Under the pieces are notes generated by a model, which worked only from the letters and a program-made list of their open reading frames with translations, did not search any database and was not told the DNA's origin. Shown here in pieces: positions 21,204 through 32,800 of a stretch of 51,765 bases of DNA. The translations under genes and the position numbers were made by a program. Source of the stretch: Silene noctiflora (lineage: Eukaryota > Streptophyta > Magnoliopsida > Caryophyllales > Caryophyllaceae); NCBI GenBank assembly GCA_009801015.1, contig VHZZ01000018.1, forward strand, positions 39,502-91,266, given 5' to 3'. The first letter of the stretch is position 1. Each line of letters begins with the position of its first letter.

Positions 21204-21320
21204 TAAATACGTGAGATTTATGCATGTTGTTTATACATGCTTTCTACAGTTTTACGTGAATGTAACGTATATGTATGGTGGAATCAAATATTTGTTCCCA
21301 CCGACACAAATTTGTAATTT

Positions 21321-21489
21321 CAAAGCGTCTCGAAGACGGATAGTGTTCCTCTCACAATAAAGTAAGTGAGAGGGCAAGTGACGGGAAATTGGAGCACCCT
21401 CATAATTGGTGCCACTTGCATATTGTGAGAGGGGCATTATATGTCTCCAGCTTATGACGAATAGTGTCCGTCTTCAAAGAAAATTTATG
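21321..21489 (+). mobile_element. MITE with near-perfect 9-bp TSD
   Basis: CAAAGCGTCTCGAAGACGG at the left and AAGAAAATTTATG at the right, flanked by TTGTAATTT (21312-21320) and TTGTAACTT (21490-21498). The left terminal region has lost about 25 bases relative to the 13593 copy. Confidence 0.78.
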
Positions 21490-22378
21490 TTGTAACTTAA
21501 GCATATAACAATTTAGATAGACATTTTCTTTTCTTTTTGCATAAATTCTGCAATTAGTGGACTATAAATAGATTTGGAGCTTTATAGCAAAAGATTTGAA
21601 CTTATATGTATATTTTACGAGCTTTATTGAAAAGAATTCGAACGTTTTTATAAGAAAATTTTAACTTAAAATATTATTTTGAAACTCAAAAATAATACAT
21701 ATAAACTCAATAAGATTTTAATTATAACATCTAAAAAATTAAAATGTAAATCAAAAATTTTAAAAGCTCAAAAAAATTGCATATAAGCTCAATTAAATTT
21801 GTATTGAATGTACAATGTTCATATTCATCTGGATGTATAATCCTATTTGTTTAAATTCTGTATGGTAGTACACCTTCGAGCTTTGTTTGATTTTTAATTT
21901 CTCGGTGTTTGGGCAAAAAGTTCCATCAAATTGGGCTATGGGGTGAAAAATTTAAGCGAGGACGAACGAGTAATAATATAAAGTTAACTTGAAAAAGGTT
22001 CAAAATTTTAAATGTAACCTTTGAAATTTTTGTCCTCGAGCAGGTGCAGGGGCAAGCACCCCATACTAGCCTTCTCCTAACTCGGTCATAAAACCGTGAC
22101 ATAGCTTTAAATTCCGTCAACATCAAATTTATCCTTGTGAGACTCGCTTTACAACCAAAATAGTTATATGGGAGCATTTGTCACTTTCAGTAATGAAAAT
22201 TTTGAATTTTTTTTTCATCGGATTAATTTATCTTAGGTGGTGTTTGGAAACGCGAAATCAATTTCATTTTCATATTTAACACGGTTAGACCCAAATATCG
22301 TAAAGTTAAAGGATTCAGTCAAACATAACTTCCGATCATTAGCATATCACCACAAATTCATACAATTATGTGCAAATA
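21490..22378. other. Intergenic spacer downstream of ARFC1
   Basis: AT-rich. A segment ending CTGGATGTATAATCC (21831-21845) is the inverted relative of the repeat at 1473-1702. GGGGTGCTTGCCCC-type motifs near 22040-22060 recall an eroded hAT MITE. No gene is supported. Confidence 0.45.
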
Positions 22379-22413
22379 CTGACGACTGACGATTGACGAC
22401 TGACGACTGACGA
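22379..22413. repeat. Five tandem TGACGAC heptamers
   Basis: Five head-to-tail units TGACGAC (one TGACGAT) begin at 22380, about 30 bases past the ARFC1 stop codon on the ARFC1 3' side. Each unit contains TGACG, the core recognised by TGA-type bZIP factors. The array may simply be a short microsatellite in the 3' untranslated region. Confidence 0.8.
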
Positions 22414-22445
22414 CCATCTTATACAGAAAAATGACCAAGATCAAA

Positions 22446-22997
22446 TTAACTAGTTGATTTCCCGGCAACACGCTGCGCAATCCAACCCAAACCATCATAC
22501 AATCCGTCTCCAGTGAGCGCCGAGCAAGCTTGGATATGCCAATCATGATTCTTAATGCTATGAAGCGAAAGCGCATCAGTAATCTCAGCCGGTGACATAG
22601 CATCCTTCAAATCCTGTTTATTGGCAAAAACGAGCAGAACAGCTTGCTGAAGGTCTTCATTAGGAAGCAACCTGAAAAGTTCGTCTTTCATAAGCGAGAT
22701 CCTGGCTCGATCAGTACTGTCAATGACCACGATAACTGCATGGGTGCCCCGATAATATGTGGTCCATGACGTCCTTAGTCTATCCTGCCCGCCCAAGTCC
22801 CATACCTCAAATCGAATGTTTTTGTATACAAGTTCTTCAACGTTGCTTCCAACTGTGGGATGGGTTGTAACCACCTCTCCCAAGTGTAGTTTATAGAGGG
22901 TTGTTGTTTTTCCGGCGTTGTCTAGACCGACTATTACTATCTTATACTCCTTTGCTGGAAATAACATGAACCAGAATCTTGAAAAGAAAGCTCCCAT
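22446..22997 (-). CDS. ARFC1: ARF-like small GTPase (ARFC1/ARL5 type)
   Basis: 183 aa, one exon. The start at 22997 is chosen over the in-frame ATG at 23015 because it yields MGAFFSRF, placing Gly2 for N-myristoylation as in the ARF family; the upstream six codons also include a splice-acceptor-like TACAG. The P-loop is GLDNAGKT (24-31), switch II begins WDLGGQD (66-72), the guanine-specificity motif is NKQD (126-129), and SAL follows near 160. The sequence closely matches what I recall of Arabidopsis ARFC1 and animal ARL5, Golgi-associated GTPases acting in membrane traffic. An acceptor just upstream of the ATG suggests a 5' leader intron with the first exon further right, not located. The intact frame argues against a pseudogene even though the coding region is intronless. 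Confidence 0.92.
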   Translation of the reverse strand: MGAFFSRFWFMLFPAKEYKIVIVGLDNAGKTTTLYKLHLGEVVTTHPTVGSNVEELVYKNIRFEVWDLGGQDRLRTSWTTYYRGTHAVIVVIDSTDRARISLMKDELFRLLPNEDLQQAVLLVFANKQDLKDAMSPAEITDALSLHSIKNHDWHIQACSALTGDGLYDGLGWIAQRVAGKSTS

Positions 22998-25449
22998 TAG
23001 CAACCTGTATTTCACAAATCACAATCAGAAACAACGCCTCGTTTCTTAAGTTAACATATAGCAGATCACTTAACTACATGGATCATAGACTGTCGAGTAG
23101 TCGACAAACATACTGTCCTCTTACCTCGCTATTGGCGGAACGCTGGTACTCTGGAAGCCATAGAGGATTAGAGGCATTGGGGGAATGTTGTTTTCTGGAC
23201 AACGGCCAGATACATAGTAACTGTGGGACAACAATAATTTTCAGCGTTGAGACGGTCTAAACAATTTGATACTTCTCACATTCAGCTGAACTACATACAT
23301 TTTACATTTTGGTCATTCAAACAAATCCCCTGCATTCACTCATTTCCGGTGATTTTGACAGTAAAAAGACAGAAACCTTCTAAAAGTCTGTCAATTCCAT
23401 TTCTTAAACTTGTGTCATAATGTAGTGAATCTATAAACGGAGGGAGTATGAAATAGCGGAGATATGTTTTGCCATGTTTATCAATGATGAATCAACAATG
23501 GTCTGCAGAGAAGTAGCTGAAGGCTGAGGCAACCCTTGCAGAGAAGTAGCTGAAGGCTGAAGCATGTGATATTTAGGACTTATCAGCGAGATTTCAGCAA
23601 TTTGTCACGGTATATCAAGTAGAGGCTTCAGAGGACTAACAAAGCCTAAAGAGAAAAGGGACAAACCAAGAAAATTAGGCAGCGGCCATACCACTCGTCT
23701 AAAATTGACAACGACCACCAGACCACAGTGACACCACGAAACCAAGCCACCATTACAAGCTCACAAGTCCCATATATTGTCTTACTTCGCACGTGACATC
23801 AAAAGCTCCCACATCCATGCATTGGTCTCACCTCGGCTCATGGATCGATATTTCTTTCACTAAACTCAAGCCGAGTTTTGATCAAACTGATTTGGAGGGC
23901 TTGTTGAGCTTTGCACAACTCAACATCAACAATTTACCAGAGACAATCCTTCTACTAAATCAAAACCCTACTCCATTACAGAAACTAACTGCTGAAGCTG
24001 ACCAAACTTTCAATAATTTTTTTCATTTACCCCATAAAAATCAGATCTTTATTTCAACTGCTCATTTTCCCATCAAAATAAATCAAACCCAAGCCGTCCC
24101 GGTCATTTGTTTTCCTATTACATTTTGAGGTGTCTCGGTCAATTATTGTCTTTTCTATTTTAAGAATGCATTTGATGAGCAATTTGATTCTTCACATTCA
24201 ATTTGGTCCACTTGTCGTTTTATAATTGACCCCCTCCTCTTTCCTTCCAAAACCAAAGGACAACAACTGACCGGGACGGAAGGAGTAAAATATAAACCAA
24301 GCTTAAATTAGTTATCTTTTCTCAAAATCACAAACTTAAATTTCTGGGTAACACACAAATTCAAGTAAAAATAACAACTTTAAACTAATGGTGCATGATC
24401 ACAATCAAATTCATAAACTAATTAACATAAATATGCAATTAATAGTTTAAAAAAAATGCAGAATAAACAGATAACACACCTTGATTTAATTAGGGAGTTT
24501 ATGGAAAATGAAGATTTTGGTAGAAATCCAATACGGTAAGTCTGCCTTGTGACGGATATTTCCCGGCACAAATGACAATTTGTGTACAAAGTTAGTGAAA
24601 AATTAAGGATTTGATTCGTTTAGTCAGTTCTACGTAAGGAAGATCCAAACGTAAGGATTAGGAATATTTTCATTTTGATGCCCTTGGAATATCGGGTTCG
24701 AATTATATCCGGATTATATTTTCATTTTGATGTTGTCGGGTTTGAAATAGTTCGACAAATATCATTTTTAGAGGTTTATTTGCCCATGGCGACCATATCG
24801 TAAATTAGCTAGTGTCGGGTAAGTTGTGTTGCTAACTATGCCGAGTACTCGATTGGAAGCAAAACAACTATTGAGACTCCGCGATTATTTACTCTCACCT
24901 CGCCATCCACGACTCTGAGAAAGCCTGAACTTGGGTTTTGCGACACCATATGACCACCACGGAAACCTTGAAAAAGCATATACCGGTGGGAAGTTTTTAC
25001 ATTGCCAAGTCTGAATCTTTTGCTACCAAATACAGAAGAGGAAATATGTAATCAAATCATCGGACAACAATACACCCGACTGCAAATTTTGCAAAATTTA
25101 CGACAGATACATCATCAACAAAAAGTCTTCACAAAAAAAAACCTTACAAGAAAAGGTATGTCTCCAAGAAAAAAGGTCTGTCAGAGGTAAAACACGGACT
25201 TCTTACGCGAGTTGATAAGTAGAGAATGCAAGTTTGTAGATGGCAACAATCGATATCAGCTTGAACAACCAGATACGGTTAGACATGTCAAAAATGACTG
25301 GCTCGAGACTTGAATTAAACCCAAGGACCACAATAACTCAAAAACCCAAAACGACTTGCCCAAAACTTTTGTTGAGCCCAATATTGATCATATAAAAAAT
25401 GACCCAACTTCAGCTCGAACAACCAGACCTATGTAATAGTCCTTAACTA
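22998..25449. other. ARFC1 upstream region and spacer to the PPR gene
   Basis: It should contain the non-coding first exon and promoter of the minus-strand ARFC1 gene; the minus-strand TAGGGTTTTGATT near 23958-23970 is a motif common in plant leaders but does not locate the exon. A 111-codon plus-strand frame at 23793-24128 has no recognised domain. Half of a Stowaway terminus (CGGAGGGAGTA) lies at 23438-23448. A 23-bp sequence with GCAGAGAAGTAGCTGAAGGC is directly repeated at 23504 and 23538. A tiny relic of the 9-bp-TSD MITE (GTCTGCCTTGTGACGG..GACAATTTGTG) is at 24539-24585. Confidence 0.45.
24092..24285. mobile_element. Stowaway-like MITE, degraded
   Basis: GTCCCGGTCATTTGTT on the left pairs with AACTGACCGGGACGGAAGGAG on the right, followed by TA. 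The left terminus has lost the CTCC bases, so the exact start is uncertain. Confidence 0.55.
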
Positions 25450-28400
25450 CTATGTAGCTGAGAGTAACATGTCTGGGTCTTCGCTCTCGATTGCTTCACT
25501 TTCAGTGTCGGATGTGGAATCAAATGTCACGAGTTTGTCAGTGCTTCCAACTGTCGTGCCATCATATTTAGTTAGGAAAGAACTATAATTTTGATCTTGT
25601 AAGCAACCAATTTGAATCAACAATGCAACAAAATCCTCTTTGCTAGCTTGGTCAGCTTCTTGGTCACATAGCTCAAAAAAGGCATTTACATTAGAAAGCT
25701 TCGGCTTCCATTTAATACCACCCTCCGCCGTAACAGCTTCTTTGAAACAAGCTAATGCTTCATTAATTCTCCCCGCTTTGATATGAGCTACACCAAGAAT
25801 CTCCCACGAGGATGCAATCGGCTTCACACCGGCTTTAATCATGTGGTCAAAGAAACCCTGGACTTTCTCAAAAGGCTCTTCCTTGGCATACCATCTCATT
25901 AGAAGGTTTCCGATTTTAGGGTCTAAAGTAGATGCCACAGGAAGCCATTCCTGATAAAGTTTCTCCGCTCCCTCAATGTCACCCAATCTCACAAGAGAAG
26001 ATATGACAGTAAAATAACCCCAATTAGGAATCTTTGGAAAAACAGACTTATAAATGTTCCAAACACGGTAAACCTCTCCTCGGTTTCCCAAACTACCGTA
26101 TAGACTTAGAAGATAATGGTATGGCATTCTGTCACGATTCGTGATTCTTGTCTCTAGGTTTCTCAGGCATTGTTCAGCTTTCTCAAGCTGCCCCAATTTA
26201 GCATACATGGAAGCCATGGTACTGAAAGTTGTCCAATTGGGAGCAATCTTAGGGTCCAAGTCCATTGCTTGAAATACTTGTTCCATAGATTCAGGAGACC
26301 CTTGAGAACCACAAGCCGATAACCAAATATTGTACGAGTAAGAATCGAGTGGGATTTTTTTTTGCTTCATTTCAGAAACAAGCTCCTCGACTTTATCGAA
26401 TTCATCAAGTTTCATATAAAGGGTCATCATCACATTATACGGAAGAGACGTATTACAGTAACCTTTATTTCTCATTTGTTCCATCAACGTCTCTGCTTTA
26501 TCTCTTATTTTATCCGCAACATACACATTTAGCAGAGCCCCGTATAGTCGCATGTCCTTCAGTTTATCCGGTACCCTTGTGAAAAAATCTTCAGCACTTG
26601 GAATTCCATGAACTTTAGCAATTAGATCTACTAGGATGGCTGAATCACCGCATGATATCCTAAACGTTTCTATTCTGTTATTCATCCATTTATAGACCTA
26701 CATAAAAAGGAAAAAAAATCGAGAATTTGTAAAATGCGTTAATATAAGTAGATTAAGTAGCAAAAACAGTTTGCTGTACAAATAGATATTTGTTTTCCGG
26801 TATTTTGAGACCCCGTGTTCAAGGTAGATCTGCCAATGACCATATATGTTTAAGACAGTCGCCATACGTAGAAGATTAATCAAACAGGTGAATTGAGCAG
26901 AAATTCCCAAATTTTACAGACTGACAATTGTTAGGACAGTTAAGATCTAAGGACTCATTTCGCTTAACTCTTAGCTCTGAACACAATATTGGTTACACAA
27001 CATCTCCGTAAGACTAATCGATGGCAAACATTGACAAATATCACAGCATCAGTAATCAAATAATCAAGATATAACGTGCTCAATTAAGATATGAATGTGT
27101 CTCACTTTCGTTTCATGTATCACAACAAAACATTCCTCATAATTCCAATTGTTCTCCTGTAAGAACGTTGTAGTGCGTACAACACCACCAAAACTATTAG
27201 GCTGTTATGTCGTACCACAGTCTTATCTGAGAATTTGCGCGTAAGTTCATAGCATCATTTCACCCCTCAACTAATTCCTTGACTGCCTGACATCAAGAAG
27301 CTTACTCACAAAACCAAAACAATCAAATCAACCTATCTACAAGCATTCCCCCAACTTTTTCACATGCAAAATTCAAATATCCCATATGCATAAAGATCAA
27401 TTCTTTTAAATGAAAACACAAATTCTCAACTAAAATGATAAACACAAATTCTTGTTTCGTCCCTTCAGACGGGTATATGTGACCATTTTATGGTTTGTAA
27501 CCACAATGGTATAGCCAACGTTACAGTTTATGGTAACTTGTTTTTCAATAGTGGTTACAATATCCCGCCTTACTGAAAAAGACCAAAATGGTCCGTCTGA
27601 AGCAAGAACAACTGAATGATAAAAAGGGGGAGCAATAAGAAGCTGAAGAATATTCATCCCCTCTTAGCAGAAAATTCCTCAACACTCCCTTCGTTTCAAT
27701 CATTTGTTTACCGTAATTCTTTGAAATGAGTATTTTAATCAAAGGTAAACAAATGATTTGGACGGAGAGATACTCAAACTAAATACTATCTACTGTTGTT
27801 TGGTGTCAAAGGAGCCAGGAGAGCAATAAATAAAGAGGGATTCCATCATTCACAATACCTCGTCTTAGAGCATCCGCAAAGGTGAGGCTCCCCTTTCTCT
27901 TTCCTTTTCTTATTCGTCTATCTCATTTTCCACTAACTTTTCTATTTACCCTTCTCATTTCATAATTACATTTATGCAATAATGGGGTTCCCTAATTCAC
28001 ACACAAAAATTTGGAAACCTCCCCAAAACTAAGACAAATTGCCTTACTTTTTTTTGGGAACCTCCCCTAAAAACAGAGGAGCCCCAAATTATGGGGAGGA
28101 ATAAAAAAAAAAGCTACACAATGGCTCCACCAAATTACGGGCTAAGAGGGGTCAGATATACGCAACCTTATCCAACATTAACAACACACAAAAATAAAAG
28201 GCAATACCTGAAGAGCTTGCTTAAATTTCCCAAACCTTCTAAGCTCTTTAATAATCAAACTAAGTTCCCATTTAGCAAAAAATTTGCCATCATTTTCACA
28301 CTGATTTAAAACAGAAGAAACACCCAATTGTGGATCCTCCACTAGAGAAATCATTCTAAAAATACTATTCCATGTAAGCTTAGGTCTTTTCTCATAATCC

Positions 28401-28588
28401 CGTGTTTTAAAATTGTGATTTTTTGATTTTGAGCTACTTATTGAAGAGTTTAATTTATGGGTTTTGGTACAAGGGAATGATAGTATAGAAGGAGGTGATC
28501 CATGGGAGAAAATTAGGGAGTATGAGGAGGAGAATGGTGATGTTAGGGGATTTGGTGTTGTTGGTGAAAGGGTTGATTTTAGGATCAT
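25450..28588 (-). CDS. P-class pentatricopeptide repeat protein (At1g02150-like)
   Basis: Exons 28588-28208 and 26697-25450; 542 aa. The GT-AG junction restores KQALQ-VYKWMNNR, the sequence expected in this family. An apparent upstream start at 28615 is a TTG, so the ATG at 28588 is used. Residues 1 to about 55 are Ser/Thr/Pro-rich with few acids, a probable organellar transit peptide. About eight 35-residue helical repeats follow, for example YNVMMTLYMKLDEFDKVEEL, YSYNIWLSACGSQGS, TTFSTMASMYAKLGQLEKAE and PYHYLLSLYGSLGNRGEVYR, then an acidic Ser-rich tail (DTESEAIESEDPD). The class binds organellar RNA; the target is unknown. Length and most repeats resemble Arabidopsis At1g02150 as I recall it. 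There is no DYW or E domain, so RNA editing is unlikely. Confidence 0.9.
27681..27765. mobile_element. Stowaway-like MITE in PPR intron
   Basis: CTCCCTTCGTTTCAATCATT on the left pairs with AATGATTTGGACGGAGAG on the right, and TTGTTTACC pairs with GGTAAACAA. TA follows on the right only. Confidence 0.65.
27868..28101 (-). mobile_element. Harbinger-like MITE, one end lost, PPR intron
   Basis: TTA|GAGCATCCGCAAAGGTG at the left matches the terminus of the complete copy at 28972-29286 in inverse orientation; the shared interior includes TTTCCACTAACTTTTCTA, TGCAATAATGGGG and GAGGAGCCCCAAATTATGGG. The distal terminus is missing, so it is truncated near 28100. Confidence 0.75.
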
Positions 28589-28971
28589 GTTTTCAAGTTT
28601 AGGGAGAGGAAACAAAGTTTGTGCATTTGTATTAAGGTTGAGGGAACAATGAGGATTTTACAGTGATTTTTTGGGACTTGGGAGAAGCAGATAAGTTTAG
28701 TCATGTGTCCAACTTGGGTAGGACATGGAGTAATGTGGTTATATTATTGTCCAAGTGTCCACATTTTTCGGGTTCCGTCTTAAATTTAAAACGAATTATA
28801 TATATTCATATGAAAGAAATAATTAGTAGCAAAATACATTAGGAAAAAAACAAAAAAGAGTTGTCCCATTTGACCCGTTTTGAAGAAGACCAACTGAATT
28901 ATTGGAAACGTGTTAGTTGTTAACTAGCTAACTAATAAGGTAGTAATGTGACTTCGACAAAGTTGGAGTAA

Positions 28972-29286
28972 GAGCATCCACAAAGGTGGAAAATCACCTC
29001 CCCATTTACGTTCTCTTTCCTCAAATGAACAACCTCATTGTTGCACTAATCTCCCCATAATTTGGGGCTCCTCTGTTTTTAGGGGAGGTTTCCTAAAAAA
29101 AAAAGTAAGGCAATTTGTCGTACTTTTTGGGAGGTTCTCAATTTTTTGTGTGTGAATTGGGGAACTCCATTATTGCATAAATGTAATTATGAAATGGGAA
29201 GGGTATAGAAAAGTTAGTAGAAAATGAGGTGGACGAATAAGAAAAGGAAAGAGAAAATATGGGGAGCCCCACCTTTGCGGATGCTC
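28972..29286 (+). mobile_element. Harbinger-like MITE upstream of the PPR gene
   Basis: Termini GAGCATCCACAAAGGTGG and CCACCTTTGCGGATGCTC are inverted repeats with one mismatch. TAA flanks at 28969-28971 and 29287-29289, the 3-bp duplication of PIF/Harbinger elements. It is 315 bp long and lies about 380 bp upstream of the PPR ATG. Confidence 0.85.
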
Positions 29287-29289
29287 TAA

Positions 29290-29844
29290 TGGACCAAGGT
29301 TAGATGGATAGTAGCTTGGGTCATGGCTTGCAGGTTATCATTGTAGACCCGACAATGACCTCGCCTGCATCGAAACGTTTCCGACCTGACACATTAGTTG
29401 GCTCGAAAATCCCCCAAAATCCAACTCAACCCAAAAAAATATGTTAATCCGATAGAACTCAACCTGATACAATCCAACCCGACTGACCGATAGAAGAAGT
29501 TGGCAACGAGTCACCCTCCACCTTACGGTCGTTATACATACATAATAAACGAGTTGAGAATCTAATCAAATTCAATCATGAAACTATTAAAAATTAATAA
29601 TAGAGATTGATAAAATATAAAAGTAAAAGACATCCCTTTTTCCAAGTTATTTCCTTCCCCCTTCATCTTCTCCTTCTATTTCTCTCTCTATAACTAACTC
29701 TCCCTCTTCCTCTTCCCTTTCTCTCTCTTACACCTCCTCATTCTCTCTCTCTATCTCTAACTCTACATCTCCCTCTCTTCATCACCGGTGATCTACCGTT
29801 TTCCGGTCATCCATTACCGTAGCTTTCTCTCTCCGCTCTCCGCC
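29290..29844 (+). promoter_or_regulatory. RABD2 promoter and pyrimidine-rich leader
   Basis: 29290-29600 has no gene. From about 29636 to 29844 the plus strand is dominated by CT runs (CTCTCTC, CCCTCTTCC), typical of a highly expressed plant gene's leader, and CCGCC precedes the ATG. The transcription start is not fixed. Confidence 0.55.
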
Positions 29845-32800
29845 ATGAATCCTGAGTAGTAAGCTCCTCGTTTTTTCATAATTTTTAATCCGATTTTCGT
29901 TTATCATTGATTATTAATTTTCGTTGTTACTCTTTAATTTAAATTTCTACGATTGTTTTTTATCCGTAATTCTGTTGTGTATGCAGTTTTTTGATTGATT
30001 GAGTTTTGTCGGTGATCTTGCGTTTGTTTGATTAATTGATTGTGATAACTATATGTTTGATGCGATGTGAATTGTGTGATTTGCGATCGTTCGGTCGAAT
30101 TATGTAACGGCGGGATTAATTTTGCGTTTTGTGAGTTGGAACCGTATGAACGATTGTGTAAATCGTGATTTTTTTTAGCGGATCTGTGAATTATGAGGTA
30201 GAGATGCGGCAAATTGTGGTATGAGGTAGACTAAGTCATTCGGAGTAAGTCTTAAGGATCAGAAGCTGTGTTTTGGATTTAGGTCATGAAATTGTGATGA
30301 ATTTTGTGGTAGAGATGTCTGCATATTGTCGTATAATTTGGAGTAATTCTTAAGAACACGAAGCTGTCGTTTGGAGTCTAGGTTATGAAATTGTGATAAA
30401 TTATAAGGTAGAAATGTTGTCGAATTGTCGTGTAAGGTAAACGAAGTAATTTAGAGTCATTCTTAAGAATCAGAAGCTGTCTTTTGGATTTTAATTCATG
30501 AAAATGTGATGAGTTATGAGGTAAAGATAAAGATTTTGGCGAATTGTTGTATGAGGTAGGCAAAGTAATTTAGAGAAATTTTTATGAATCAGAAGCTGCC
30601 TTTTGGATTTTAGGTCATGAAATTGTGATGAATTATGAGGTAGAGATGGCAGGCGAATTGTTGTATGAGGTAGACAAAGTAATTTGGAGAAATTCTTGAG
30701 AATTAGAAGCTGTCTTTTGGATTTAGGTCATGAAATTGCGATGAATTTTGAATTGTTATATAGATAGATTATGAGGTAGCAATGCTGGCGAATTTTTGTA
30801 TGAGGTGGACTAAGTAATATGGAGTAACTCTTAGGAACTAGAAGTTGCTTTTCGGAGTTTAGGTCATGAAGGTGTGATGAATTATGAACTATGAATTATT
30901 ATATGGATTATGAGGTAGAGATGTTAGCGAATTGTTGTAGGAGGTAGATAAAGTAATATGGAATTATGGAGTAACTATATAACATTGGATGTTGACTTTT
31001 GGATCTTAGGTCATGAAATAGTGATGTATTTTGAATTGCTATATAGACTATGAGGTAGAGATGTTAAATTGTTGTATGAGGACTGAGGTTGACAGAGTAA
31101 TTTGGAGTTTTTTTAAGAATCAGAGGCCGTCTTTTCGGTTTTAGGTCATCAAATTGTGATGAATTATGAATTGTTATATAGATAATGAGGCAGAGATGTT
31201 GGCGAATTGTTGTACGAGGTAGACAACGTGATATGGAGTAGCTATTGAGAAATAGCCGTTTGGATGTTAGGTCATGGAATTATGATGAATTTTCAATTGT
31301 AATTGTGTTTAGTTATTATTAAGTTTGACAAAATCAGATTTGCTTCTTGTATTTTGAGACGGTGTCATGGACTCATGGTATACTGGCCTTTCCGTAAATA
31401 TGAATTAGGTTTATTATTGGTTGAACTTTGGTCTGGTATAGTAGAATTTGAGCGTGTTTGTGGAGTTATTCAGTTTAGGAGTCAAGGTCTGATGTCGTAG
31501 GCTTTTATGTGTTGAACTTTTGGTTAGACTTGCATACACGGGGTTGAATTTTGTACCTTCGAGAAAACTACACTTTCTCATGCATTAAGGAGCTCAGGAT
31601 GTTTCCTATCATTCTACACGGAGTGCAATTGTGTTACTTTGCCACCCCTAGCTCTGTCTAATCAGCTCGAGTTTTGCGAACATTATGATTTTTTTTGTGG
31701 AGCTTCATTCAACAATGCTTGTTCTTATCTTTCCTATTTTCTTCAGTAAGTACCAAACAAGCCAAGTTCTTCCATGTTAATAACATTATGAGATCTTGTA
31801 CGCTTTCAGTGAGTTCTTCAATCTAGGTGTTGTGACAAATGACGAGGCGAAAAAAGCCCCTTTACTTTGTCCTCCTTAGCTGTCACTTCAACTTGTGCTA
31901 AGTAATTTGACTGTTTCGTAATGCAATTCAATCATGACGTTCTGTGTATTGGCATTTCTACAGTTTTGGCTTCCTGTTAACAGTTCTTGCATCTCTGTTT
32001 ATGTGATACATCTACTCATAGTGGATGCTTTGTTTTGCAGTGACTACCTGTTCAAGCTTCTCCTTATTGGAGATTCGGGTGTTGGCAAATCATGTCTTCT
32101 TCTGAGATTTGCGGTACGCCTTTATAATTGATTTACCAATTAGCAAATTAGCTCTCATAGCATGCCTCAGCAGCTGTGAGTTATGGTGTGCTGTAATACT
32201 GTTTTCCAGCATACTTTCAACTGGGTATACCTTACATTTTTGCCTGTTCTAACTGAGTAATTGATGCAGGATGACTCATATTTGGAGAGTTACATTAGCA
32301 CCATTGGAGTTGATTTCGTGAGTGTCTTTCATCCAATTATTTAGAAGCTGACAGAGCCACTTTTTTTTTTTTTTTTTTTTTTATCTGGTTGAGTCTTATA
32401 TCTTATATTTCTTGTTGCAGAAAATCCGCACTGTTGAGCAAGATGGAAAGACTATCAAACTTCAAATTGTAAGATGATTCTTATATTCGATCTTATTTGA
32501 ATGCAGATTGCAGCCACCTTTCATACATACTCCACTTCTTGACTCATACTTCTTGATATTTCCTGCAACTGACATGCTTGCTTAAATTGCACTTCAGTGG
32601 GACACTGCTGGACAAGAACGTTTTAGAACTATCACTAGCAGCTACTACCGTGGTGCACACGGCATCATTGTGAGTAATCCACTTTACTACTGATCCTTAG
32701 TCGAGCTCCCTTTTTCAGTTCATTTAGAGTCCTTAAATCTGTAGCTTGTTTTAGTTGCTTACACAATTTTCTACTTTGGATTCTAGGTTGTTTATGATGT

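Larger units (their letters stand above)
26698..28207 (-). other. PPR intron with MITE insertions
   Basis: The 1.5-kb intron separates the transit-peptide exon from the repeat exon. It carries a Stowaway-like relic (27681-27765) and a Harbinger-like MITE (27868 to about 28101). No other coding sequence is supported in it. Confidence 0.7.

Noticed and set aside
23793-24128. 111-codon plus-strand open frame near the ARFC1 upstream region
   Set aside because: No recognised domain, no splice or family support, and its end overlaps a Stowaway-like MITE. I left it as spacer.
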